From NCBI RefSeq assembly GCF_014196765.1, contig NZ_JACIEE010000004.1, forward strand, positions 418,435 to 482,434: DNA of 64,000 nt, given 5' to 3'. Position 1 is the first letter of the stretch. Every line of letters starts with the position of its first letter. The DNA is from Mycoplana azooxidifex. GTDB taxonomy: Bacteria > Pseudomonadota > Alphaproteobacteria > Rhizobiales > Rhizobiaceae. The notes under the pieces were generated by a model. The model was not told where the DNA came from. It was given only the letters and a program-made list of their open reading frames with translations, and did not search any database. Of the stretch, positions 1-8,034 are shown one piece after another. Both the position numbers and the translations under genes were made by a program.

Positions 1-1
1 G

Positions 2-301
<300 letters not shown>

Positions 302-304
302 CGG

Positions 305-334
305 CGACAGGCGGGGACGAGACGCCGCCTGTCG
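305..334. terminator. Bidirectional hairpin between convergent genes
   Basis: Arms CGACAGGCGG and CCGCCTGTCG pair perfectly across a 10-nt loop. The hairpin lies between the stop of the cupin gene and the stop of the cytosine deaminase gene. There is no strong T-run on either side, so intrinsic termination is inferred from position and stem strength. Confidence 0.5.
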
Positions 335-363
335 GGCGGATGCGTCGGCGGAACCGGGATATC

Positions 364-1662
364 CTACGCCTTGCCCGGCCGCAAAGGCGCGTATTCCGCA
401 GCGTCCACCGCTGCCGGACGCCCTTCGAGAAGCAGTTCGCTGAAGCGGGGGGCTGCGCGGGCGATGACCTTGCCGCGCCGCATCACCACGAGCCGGTTGG
501 CCTTCAGCCGCAGCGCCTCGATCGGGTCGCGCGCCTGCAGGACGACCAGGTCGGCGTTGCAGCCCTTTTCCAGCCCGTATCCCTGCAGCCCCATGGTCTT
601 TGCCGAATTGACGGTGAGCGCGTCGAAGATCTTTCTCTTGTCTTCGATTCCCGCCATCTGCGCCACATGGATCGCCATGTGGCCGACCTCCAGCATGTCG
701 CCCGATCCCATCGAGTACCAGGGATCCATCACACAGTCGTGGCCGAAGGAGACGTTCAGGCCGGCCGCCATCAGCTCGCGCACCCGCGTCATGCCGCGCC
801 GCTTCGGATAGCTGTCGTGGCGCCCCTGCAGCATGATGTTGATCAGCGGGTTGGGGATGACATTGATCTCGGCCTCCGCCATCAGCGGGATCAGCTTGGA
901 GACGTAGTAGTTGTCCATCGAATGCATCGAGGTCAGGTGCGAGCCGGCGACGCGCCCCTTCAGGCCGTAGCGCACCGTCTCGGCGGCGAGCGTCTCGATA
1001 TGCCGCGACATCGGATCGTCCGTCTCGTCGCAATGCATGTCGACGGGCAGGCCGCGGTCAGCGGCAATCTTGCACAGGGCCGCGACGGAAGCAGCCCCGT
1101 CGGCCATGGTCCGCTCGAAATGCGGGATGCCGCCGACGATATCGAGGCCCATGTCGAGCGCCCGGTTCAGCGCCTCCACACCGCCCTCGGCCCGGCAGTA
1201 GCCGTCCTGCGGGAAGGCGACGAGCTGCAGGTCTATATAGGGCGCGACCCTCTCGCGCACCTCGATCAGCGCCTCGGCCGTCACCAGCTTCGGGTCGCTG
1301 GTGTCGACATGGCTGCGGATCGCCAGCAGCCCCTGGCTGACGGCGAGATCGCAGTATCGCAGCGCCCGCTCCACCAGCGCTTCCCGCGTCAGCGTCGGCC
1401 GCAGTTCGCCCCAGAGCGCGATGCCTTCCAGCAGCGTGCCAGAGACATTCATCCGCGGCAGCCCGAGCGACAGCGTCGCGTCCATGTGAAAATGCGGGTC
1501 GACGAAGGGCGGGCTCACCAGCCGGCCGGTCGCATCGATGGTCTCGCCGGCCTCAGCTGCAATCTTCGGCCCGACCTCGGCGATCCTGTCGCCGGCAATG
1601 GCGATGTCGATGCCCTCGCGGCCGTCGGGGAGATTGGCGTTCTTGATCACAAAGTCGAACAT
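364..1662 (-). CDS. codA: Cytosine deaminase, amidohydrolase superfamily
   Basis: Hydrolyses cytosine to uracil and ammonia in the cytoplasm. The 432-residue product carries the CodA signatures in order: metal-binding HFHMD near residue 63, HCDETDDP with the catalytic Glu and metal His near 215, SHLTSMHS, the NPLINIMLQGR segment, YPKRRGMTR, and FGHDCVMDPW with the metal Asp near 315. These blocks closely parallel E. coli CodA. The start chosen is ATG at 1662; the open frame runs further upstream but that part lacks similarity and overlaps the permease gene. It is the last gene of a leftward operon encoding a nucleobase/nucleoside-type ABC importer, which fits cytosine or a related pyrimidine as the imported compound. 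A related aminohydrolase substrate cannot be excluded. Confidence 0.88.
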   Translation of the reverse strand: MFDFVIKNANLPDGREGIDIAIAGDRIAEVGPKIAAEAGETIDATGRLVSPPFVDPHFHMDATLSLGLPRMNVSGTLLEGIALWGELRPTLTREALVERALRYCDLAVSQGLLAIRSHVDTSDPKLVTAEALIEVRERVAPYIDLQLVAFPQDGYCRAEGGVEALNRALDMGLDIVGGIPHFERTMADGAASVAALCKIAADRGLPVDMHCDETDDPMSRHIETLAAETVRYGLKGRVAGSHLTSMHSMDNYYVSKLIPLMAEAEINVIPNPLINIMLQGRHDSYPKRRGMTRVRELMAAGLNVSFGHDCVMDPWYSMGSGDMLEVGHMAIHVAQMAGIEDKRKIFDALTVNSAKTMGLQGYGLEKGCNADLVVLQARDPIEALRLKANRLVVMRRGKVIARAAPRFSELLLEGRPAAVDAAEYAPLRPGKA

Positions 1663-1691
1663 GGGGCACCTGTGCGAATGGACGGAAGAAA

Positions 1692-2633
1692 CTAGCGCTC
1701 GCCGCGCCGGTAGGGCTGCATCAGCGCCTGCGGCACGCGGGCGCGACGGGCCATGACGGCGAGCGCTGCGATCGAGAGGATATAGGGCATCATCAGGAAG
1801 ATCTGGTAGGGCACATTGCCGAGCACCGTCTGCAGCCTCAGCTGGAAGGCGTCGAAGAAGGCAAACAGCAGCGCCCCGAACAGCGCCCGCCCCGGCCGCC
1901 AGGAGGCGAAGACGACGAGCGCGATGCAGATCCAGCCGCGCCCCTGCACCATCGTCGGGAAGAAGCTGTTGAAGGCCGACAGCGTCAGGAACGCCCCGCC
2001 CATTGCCATCAGCGCGCTGCCCGCCATGATCGCGCCATAGCGCACCCGGACCGGGTCGACGCCCTGCGCTTCCGCCGCATGCGGGTTCTCCCCGCTCATG
2101 CGCAGCGCAAGCCCGAGCGGGGTGCGGTAGACGACATAGGCGAGCAGCAGCGCGATGACGATCGACAGATAGGTCGGCAGCGTCTGGGTGAACAGCGCCG
2201 GGCCGACGAAGGGCAGGTCGGAGAGGCCGGGGACCGAAATCGGCTGGAACGGCGTCACCGTCGGCGGCGTCGATGCAAGCGGCACCGTCAGGCGGAAGAT
2301 GTAATAGCTGAGGGAGGACGCGAACAGCGTGATGCCGAGCCCGGTCACATGCTGCGACAGGCCGAGGGTGACCGTCATCGCCGCATGCACCAGCCCGAAC
2401 AGCGCGCCCGAGAGCGCTGCCACCAGCATGCCCGTCCACAGGTCTGCCCCATTGAACACGGCAAGCCAGCCGGCCATGGCGCCGAAGGTCATGATCCCCT
2501 CGATGCCGAGATTGAGCACGCCCGAGCGCTCGGAGAGCAGCGCGCCGAGGGTGCCGAAGATCAGCGGCGTGGCGATGCGCAGCACCGCTGCCCAGAGACC
2601 TGCCGAGGCGACGATGTCGAAGAACGTGCTCAT
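1692..2633 (-). CDS. ABC transporter permease, BMP/nucleoside type
   Basis: Inner-membrane permease of 313 residues with roughly eight to ten hydrophobic segments. The N-terminal TLGALLSERSGVLNLGIEG motif and the coupling-loop run SGENPHAAEAQGVDPVRVRYG are typical of the branched permease family (BPD_transp_2) that pairs with BMP-type lipoprotein receptors (NupQ/YufQ-like). ATG at 2633 overlaps the stop of the preceding permease gene by 4 bp (ATGA), so translation is probably coupled. It forms the heterodimeric membrane channel with the upstream permease and is energised by the double ATPase further upstream. Confidence 0.88.
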   Translation of the reverse strand: MSTFFDIVASAGLWAAVLRIATPLIFGTLGALLSERSGVLNLGIEGIMTFGAMAGWLAVFNGADLWTGMLVAALSGALFGLVHAAMTVTLGLSQHVTGLGITLFASSLSYYIFRLTVPLASTPPTVTPFQPISVPGLSDLPFVGPALFTQTLPTYLSIVIALLLAYVVYRTPLGLALRMSGENPHAAEAQGVDPVRVRYGAIMAGSALMAMGGAFLTLSAFNSFFPTMVQGRGWICIALVVFASWRPGRALFGALLFAFFDAFQLRLQTVLGNVPYQIFLMMPYILSIAALAVMARRARVPQALMQPYRRGER

Positions 2634-3679
2634 CGGCGGATCCTGTACTGGGTGAAGAAGATCGCGATGAGCATGGTGAGCAGCGACAGCGCCACGGTGA
2701 CGTCGGCGATATAGGTCGGGATCCCCAGCGCCCGGCTCATGCCGTCGGCGCCGACGAACATGGTGGCGGTGAAGAATGCTGCGGCGATCACGCCGAGCGG
2801 ATTGAGGTTGGCGAGCATGGCGACGATGATGCCGGCATAGCCGTAGCCCGGCGAAAGGTCGGTGGTCACGTAGCCCTTGACCCCCATCACCTCGATCGCA
2901 CCCGCAAGGCCCGCAAGCCCACCCGAGAGGCAGGCGACCTTGACGAGCGTGCGCGCCAGCGGCACGCCGGCGAAGACGGCGCCCTCCGGGTTGAGGCCGG
3001 CAGCGCGCGACTGCAGGCCGAAGACGGTACGCGACTGCAGCAGGTAGACCAGCAGCGCGGCGACGATTGCCACGGCAAGCCCGATATGCAGGCGCGAGCG
3101 CTCGATCAGCTTCGGCAGCAATGCATGGTCTGCGACCGGCATCGACTGCGGCCAACCGAAGGCGAGCGGATCTTTCAACGGCCCGTCGATCATCATCGAG
3201 ACGAACAGTACGGCGACGAAGTTCAAAAGCAGGCTCGTCACCACTTCGTCGACCGAGAAGCGCAGCCGCAGCCACAGAGGTACCAGCATCAGCGCCATGC
3301 CGGCAATCGCGCCGGCTGTAAACAGCAGCGGGATCAGCACCGGCCCCGGCAGGCCGGAAAGCGCGGTCGAACCGAGTGCGGCCACCATGATTGCGCCGAG
3401 ATAGAACTGCCCCTCGGCGCCGATGTTCCAGAGCCGCGCGCGGAAGGCGACCGCGGCCGCAAGCCCCGTCAGCATCAGCGGCGTCGCCCGCGTCAGCGTC
3501 TCCGTCGCGGCAAGCCGGGTGCCGAAGGCGCCGGTCAGGATCCGCCCATAGGCCTCCAGCACCGGCGCGCCGGCAGCGGCGATCAAGAGCCCGGCAAGGG
3601 CGAGCGCCGCCACCACCGCGAGGATGGGAGACAGCACGACCAGCAGCAGCGGGCGGTGTTCGCGGCGTTCAAGACGCAT
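2630..3679 (-). CDS. ABC transporter permease, BMP/nucleoside type
   Basis: First of two paired permeases, 349 residues, with repeated hydrophobic segments and the family motif PLMLTGLAAAVAFRARLWNIG followed by GAEGQFYLGAI. The conserved cytoplasmic loop FGLQSRAAGLNPEGAVFAGV is present. I place the start at ATG 3679, with GAAGGA as ribosome binding site about 7 nt upstream and an 11-bp overlap with the ATPase gene. An ATG at 3736 is also in frame but would give a longer overlap and an atypical N-terminus. Partner of the next permease; together they resemble NupP/NupQ of nucleoside importers. Confidence 0.86.
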   Translation of the reverse strand: MRLERREHRPLLLVVLSPILAVVAALALAGLLIAAAGAPVLEAYGRILTGAFGTRLAATETLTRATPLMLTGLAAAVAFRARLWNIGAEGQFYLGAIMVAALGSTALSGLPGPVLIPLLFTAGAIAGMALMLVPLWLRLRFSVDEVVTSLLLNFVAVLFVSMMIDGPLKDPLAFGWPQSMPVADHALLPKLIERSRLHIGLAVAIVAALLVYLLQSRTVFGLQSRAAGLNPEGAVFAGVPLARTLVKVACLSGGLAGLAGAIEVMGVKGYVTTDLSPGYGYAGIIVAMLANLNPLGVIAAAFFTATMFVGADGMSRALGIPTYIADVTVALSLLTMLIAIFFTQYRIRR

Positions 3680-5258
3680 GAGGATGTCCTTCGCCGGGAG
3701 GCCCGTCGCTGATCCGGTCATTGGGGGTCCTGTCACTGGACGTCCAGTCCCCCGACATCATCAGGCCGAGCCGGCGCGGATCGGCGTCTTCGGCGGCGAT
3801 CGGCGCGGAAAGGCGCCCCTTGACGATCGCCTGGATACGGTCGGCGAGGCCGATCACCTCGTCGAGGTCCTCCGAAATCAGGAGCACCGCGGTCCCCTGC
3901 CGGCGCGCGTCCAGGATGCGGGCGTGGACGGCCGCCACCGCCCCCTCGTCGAGCCCGCGCGTCGGCTGGGCTGCGATCAGGATCTTCGGCCGCCGGTAGA
4001 GGTTCCGGCCGAGGATCAGCTTCTGCATATTGCCCCCCGACAGAAGCCGCGTACGGCTCGTGGGCGTCCCGCCGCGCACGTCAAATTCCTCGATGATCGT
4101 TGCCGCAAAGGCCTGGCCGGCCGAGCGGTTGACGATGCCGCGGCGCGAGAACAGCGGCTGGCGGATGCGCTCCAGCACGGCGTTCTCCCAGATCGTCATC
4201 TCGCCGATCGCGCCCTGCCTGTGGCGGTCCTCCGGGATCCGGCCGATGCCGGCCTCCACGAGGTCGTGCACGTCGAGTGCCGAGACCGGTTCGCCGAACA
4301 GCCGCATTTCCCCGCCGGTCGGGGCAGCAAGGCCGCCCATCAGTTGCGACAGCGCCGCCTGGCCGTTGCCGGAGACACCGATGATGCCGAGGGTCTCGCC
4401 TTCGCGAAGGAAGAAGTCGATCTCCTTCAGCCGCTCCACGCCGCCGATCGAGACCGTCAGGCGCGATGCCTGGAAGACGGTCGCGCCGGCTTTCGCCGGC
4501 TCGCGCGTCGGCCGCGTCACGCGGTGTCCCACCATCAGTTCGGCAAGCTCCGCCTTGTTCGTCTCAGCCGCCCTTCGCTCGGCCGCCACCCTGCCGCCGC
4601 GCAGCACCACGATGCGGTCGGCAGCGGCCATCACCTCGTCCAGCTTGTGGGAGATGAAGATCAGCGACAGGCCCTGCCTGGCCATTTCCCGCAGCGTCGT
4701 GAACAGCCGCTCCGCCTCGATGTTGGTCAAGACGGCGGTCGGCTCGTCGAGGATCAGGATGCGGGCGTCGTTGTAGAGCGCCTTGAGGATCTCGACGCGC
4801 TGCTGCTCGCCGACCGACAGGTCGCCGAGCCGGGCGTCCGGATCGACGCCGAGGCCGAAGCGCTCGGCAATGGACAGAAGCTTGCGGCGCGCTGCACTCG
4901 TGCGCGAGCGCGGCGACCAGAGCGGCTCCGTCCCGGTCATGACGTTTTCGAGCACGGTCAGGTTGGGCGCCAGCGAGAAGTGCTGGTGCACCATGCCGAC
5001 GCCGGCCTTGATGGCCGCGCGCGGGCGTCCGTGCGGCAGTTCCACACCGTCGACGCGCACCGTCCCTTCGTCGGGCGTGTAGTGGCCGAAGAGAATGCTC
5101 ATCAACGTCGTCTTGCCGGCGCCGTTCTCGCCGAGCAGCGCCAGCAACTCGCCCCTGCCGAGCGCAATCGAGATGTCGTCATTGGCGACGATCGGGCCGA
5201 AACGCTTGCTGATATGCGCAAGTTCGAGGACGGGCGCGGCGGTCGTATCGGCGATCAT
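3669..5258 (-). CDS. Sugar/nucleoside-type ABC transporter ATPase with two ABC domains
   Basis: A 529-residue duplicated ATPase powering the adjacent permeases. Domain 1 has Walker A GENGAGKTT near residue 43, signature LSVGEQQRVEILKAL and Walker B ILILDEPTAVL. Domain 2 has a degenerate P-loop, GVSGNGQAALSQL (no Lys-Thr/Ser pair), then LSGGNMQKLILGRNL and ILIAAQPTRGLD. One intact and one degenerate site is characteristic of RbsA/NupO-type proteins. ATG at 5258 overlaps the amidase stop by 4 bp. It belongs to the six-gene operon headed by the BMP binding protein. Confidence 0.9.
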   Translation of the reverse strand: MIADTTAAPVLELAHISKRFGPIVANDDISIALGRGELLALLGENGAGKTTLMSILFGHYTPDEGTVRVDGVELPHGRPRAAIKAGVGMVHQHFSLAPNLTVLENVMTGTEPLWSPRSRTSAARRKLLSIAERFGLGVDPDARLGDLSVGEQQRVEILKALYNDARILILDEPTAVLTNIEAERLFTTLREMARQGLSLIFISHKLDEVMAAADRIVVLRGGRVAAERRAAETNKAELAELMVGHRVTRPTREPAKAGATVFQASRLTVSIGGVERLKEIDFFLREGETLGIIGVSGNGQAALSQLMGGLAAPTGGEMRLFGEPVSALDVHDLVEAGIGRIPEDRHRQGAIGEMTIWENAVLERIRQPLFSRRGIVNRSAGQAFAATIIEEFDVRGGTPTSRTRLLSGGNMQKLILGRNLYRRPKILIAAQPTRGLDEGAVAAVHARILDARRQGTAVLLISEDLDEVIGLADRIQAIVKGRLSAPIAAEDADPRRLGLMMSGDWTSSDRTPNDRISDGPPGEGHPHAS

Positions 5259-6694
5259 GCGGCAAGCCCCGCAATGGGAAAGCGATGCTGCCAGCGTCCT
5301 TCGCCTTCGAGAGAGGCCGCCAGCGACAGCAGAAGCCGCTCCCCGCCCATTGGCGCCATCAGCTGCACCGGCAGCGGCAAGCCATCCCCATCCGCGCCAT
5401 AGGGCAGCGTCAGGGCGGGGAAGCCGGAAATGTTGGCAAGCCCCGCAAGCGGCGCAAAGGCCGTCATCCGCCGCAGGTGCAGGTCGGTATCGTCATGGTC
5501 GGACGGGAAGGATCCGACGGCAAGGGGAGCTGTGGCAAGCATCGGCATGAGAAGGCAATCCAGGCTGTCGAACAGCGCCCAGGTGTTGTGGCTCACATGC
5601 ACCGCCGCATCGAGCGATGTCCAGAGGCCGCCGGCCGATATCCTCCGTCCCCTTTCCACGAAGGCGCGTGTCAGCGGCTCGGCAAGGCCGAGGTCGAGCG
5701 ACAGCGCGTCGACAAGATTGGCGAGATTAATCGAGACGATGTCGGCGAAGACGGCCGAGGATGCCGACACCAGGCCGGCGAAGGCCGGCCAGTCGAGGGC
5801 CACGATACGGTGTCCGCGCGCCTCCAGCGTCTTCGCAGCCGCCTCCACGGCGCCGCTGCGCGCAGGCTCCGTCGGAAAGTCGGCGCCGGTCTGTGTCAGC
5901 ACGCCGATGCGCAGGCCGCCGTCTGCGACCGAAGCTTCGGCCGGATCGGCGAAGGGTCCCCTCGCCCTGCCATGCACGGCCTCGAGGATCCGGCGGGTGT
6001 CGCGGACCGACCGGCAGACGGCGAGTTCGCCGACGATGCCGCCCAGGTGATTGCCGAAATGGGGACCGCCGGGGATGGCGCCGCGGGTCGGCTTCAGCCC
6101 GACGAGCCCGCAGCAGGCCGCCGGCACGCGGATCGAACCGCCAGCGTCGGTGGCGTGCGCGATCGCCACGATGCCGGCTGCCACAGCAGAAGCCGCGCCG
6201 CCCGAGGAGCCGCCCGCGGTGCGGCCCGGATCGAGCGGATTGCGGCAGAGCGGGCCGCTATCCGGTTCGCTCGCGAGCGACAGCCCGAATTCCGGGCTGG
6301 TGGTGAGGCCGAACAGGGCAAGGCCGGCATCGCGGAAGCGGTTGGCGAGATCGGAATCCGGCTTAGGATCGAGCATGCCGTCGAGCATGCGGGAACCGGC
6401 GCGCACGGCAAATCCGGCGAACGGCCCACCAAGATCCTTGGCGAGCGTCGGCACGCCGGCAAAGGGGCGTGCCGCGAAACGGACTGGCTCTGTCCGCCGT
6501 TCCTCGTCGAGCCTTGCTGCCGCCGCGCGACCGCGGTCTTCGTCAATGCGACAGATCGCACCGAGGCCGGTATGGTGCGAGGCGGCGGCAAGGGCCGCCT
6601 CCATGGCCTCCCCGGCCGAAAGCACACCGGCCGCGATCGCCCCGGCCAGCGCCGTGGCATCCCCGATCGTTTCGCTTTCGACGCTCGGCGGCAC
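5255..6694 (-). CDS. Amidase signature family hydrolase
   Basis: A 479-residue GatA-like amidase that should hydrolyse a carboxamide by a Ser-cisSer-Lys triad. Visible pieces are VPTLAKDLGG (catalytic Lys), GRTAGGSSGGAASAVAAG with the glycine/serine-rich loop and cis-Ser, and DAGGSIRVPA with the nucleophilic Ser. The gene starts with GTG at 6694, 11 bp after the stop of the binding-protein gene, and its stop overlaps the ATPase start by 4 bp. It is unlikely to be the tRNA amidotransferase GatA because no gatB or gatC lies nearby. Its place between importer genes and codA suggests it acts on an amide formed from, or imported with, a nucleobase-like substrate. That substrate is not identifiable here. 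Confidence 0.82.
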   Translation of the reverse strand: MPPSVESETIGDATALAGAIAAGVLSAGEAMEAALAAASHHTGLGAICRIDEDRGRAAAARLDEERRTEPVRFAARPFAGVPTLAKDLGGPFAGFAVRAGSRMLDGMLDPKPDSDLANRFRDAGLALFGLTTSPEFGLSLASEPDSGPLCRNPLDPGRTAGGSSGGAASAVAAGIVAIAHATDAGGSIRVPAACCGLVGLKPTRGAIPGGPHFGNHLGGIVGELAVCRSVRDTRRILEAVHGRARGPFADPAEASVADGGLRIGVLTQTGADFPTEPARSGAVEAAAKTLEARGHRIVALDWPAFAGLVSASSAVFADIVSINLANLVDALSLDLGLAEPLTRAFVERGRRISAGGLWTSLDAAVHVSHNTWALFDSLDCLLMPMLATAPLAVGSFPSDHDDTDLHLRRMTAFAPLAGLANISGFPALTLPYGADGDGLPLPVQLMAPMGGERLLLSLAASLEGEGRWQHRFPIAGLAA

Positions 6695-6705
6695 GGTCTG
6701 TCTGC

Positions 6706-7692
6706 TTACTTCGGCTCTTCCATCATGATCGGCACTTCGAAGGTGCCGGCCTTGATCTCGGCGCGCCTGGCTTCCATCGCCGTTTCCGCATCGGCCGGTG
6801 CCACGCCCTTGACGTAGACGATGTCGCTGCCGCCTTCCTTCATCAGGCCGAAGGCGGTGTAGCTCTTGCCGACCGGCTTTGCGGCGTTAACGTCGGCGAC
6901 CGCCGCATCGAGGATCGGGCGGAAGTACCACATGGCATTGGCGAAGACGGTGTCGGGGTAGCGCGGCGTGTAGTCGAGCAGCGAGCCGACCGACTTGATG
7001 CCGCGTTCCTTGGCGGCGTCGGCCGTGCCGATGCGCTCTCCGAACAGGATGTCGGCACCGCCGTCGATCTGCGCCAGGCCTGCCTCGCGCGCCTTCGGCG
7101 GATCGAAGAAGGTGCCGATGAACGAGACGAGGTGCTTGGCTTCGGGGTTGACTGCCTTCACGCCGGCGGCGAACGCGTTGATCAGCATGTTGACCTCGGG
7201 GATCGGGATCGCGCCGACCGAGCCTACGACGTTGGACTTCGTCATCTTGCCGGCGAGCATGCCGGCAAGATAGGCGCCGTCATGGTTCCAGGTGCCGAAC
7301 ACGCCGAAATTGTCGCCGGCAGCATCGCCGCTCGAGCCCATCAGGAAGGCGGTGTCCGGATAGTCGGCCGCGACCTGCCGCGCCTCGCGCTCGACCGCAT
7401 AGGATTCGCCGACGATCAGCTTGTTGCCCTGTTCGGCATATTCCCGCATCGCCCGCGGATAGTCGGTGCCGGAGACGCCTTCCGAGAAGGTGTATTCGAT
7501 CACGCCGTCCTTCGCCGCGGCCTGCAGCGCCTCGTGCAGGCGCGAATTCCAGGCGTTCTCGACGGGGGAAGCATGGATGCCCGCGACCTTCAGCGGCGCT
7601 TGCGCGCGGGCCTGCGGCAGGAAGGCGCCGGCGCCGAGAACGAGGCCGCCGGCAAGAACAGTCCGGCGTTTAATCTGAAGGCTTCCAGTCAT
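6706..7692 (-). CDS. BMP-family ABC transporter substrate-binding protein
   Basis: Periplasmic receptor of 328 residues. The N-terminus MTGSLQIKRRTVLAGGLVL has a twin-arginine pattern and hydrophobic core ending in an AQA cleavage region near residue 31, so Tat-dependent export is likely. The mature part matches the BMP/PnrA-like fold (KVAGIHASPVENAWN, GVSGTDYPRAM, FLMGSSGD, NFGVFGTWNHDGAYLAGMLAG). ATG at 7692 follows a good AGGGGAA site; an in-frame ATG at 7746 would lie upstream of the predicted transcription start. First gene of the operon. BMP receptors with this ATPase/permease set bind nucleosides or nucleobases, which fits the terminal cytosine deaminase gene. Confidence 0.9.
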   Translation of the reverse strand: MTGSLQIKRRTVLAGGLVLGAGAFLPQARAQAPLKVAGIHASPVENAWNSRLHEALQAAAKDGVIEYTFSEGVSGTDYPRAMREYAEQGNKLIVGESYAVEREARQVAADYPDTAFLMGSSGDAAGDNFGVFGTWNHDGAYLAGMLAGKMTKSNVVGSVGAIPIPEVNMLINAFAAGVKAVNPEAKHLVSFIGTFFDPPKAREAGLAQIDGGADILFGERIGTADAAKERGIKSVGSLLDYTPRYPDTVFANAMWYFRPILDAAVADVNAAKPVGKSYTAFGLMKEGGSDIVYVKGVAPADAETAMEARRAEIKAGTFEVPIMMEEPK

Positions 7693-7710
7693 GTTTTCGT
7701 TCCCCTTGTT

Positions 7711-7726
7711 TTGACCATTTGGTTTA
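7711..7726. promoter_or_regulatory. RutR-like operator of the nucleobase operon
   Basis: The site reads TTGACCA-TT-TGGTTTA. The consensus of the uracil/thymine-responsive TetR-family repressor RutR is TTGACCA-N2-TGGTCAA, so the left half matches 7 of 7 and the right half 5 of 7. It lies just downstream of the predicted -10 element of the operon, at about the transcription start, where a repressor would block initiation. No rutR gene is in the window. Confidence 0.6.
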
Positions 7727-7730
7727 AAAA

Positions 7731-7759
7731 TCCATAGGATTCGCACAAAAACGAGTCAA
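7731..7759 (-). promoter_or_regulatory. Promoter of the nucleobase transport operon
   Basis: Read leftward, TTGACT (7754-7759) is followed after 17 nt by TATGGA (7731-7736). The predicted start falls about 7 nt downstream, on the RutR-like operator, and roughly 30 nt before the binding-protein ATG. Confidence 0.6.
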
Positions 7760-8034
7760 GCGCGCCGACCGCCCACGAATTCGCCAGCAAGCGCTTTTTC
7801 CCCGCAGAAGCGACCATATCCGGCAGCAGCCGAGCCCCGTGCCGTTTGCGCCGGGTCGCATTCAGGTTGCTGTCAGCATCCTCCGCCAGTTTCCCGAAAT
7901 TCGGAACGGGGCGTGCCCGGCAGGGCATTCCTGTCCATGTCCCCTGCCGGGCACGCATCGCTCTCATCAACGCGGGCGGCCCCGTGCGGCGGAATCCCCC
8001 GATCTGCAACGAAACGGAGCAAGAAGGCCGACCC

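Noticed and set aside
5255-6694. tRNA amidotransferase subunit GatA
   Set aside because: No gatB or gatC nearby, and the gene lies inside an importer operon; a catabolic amidase is more likely.
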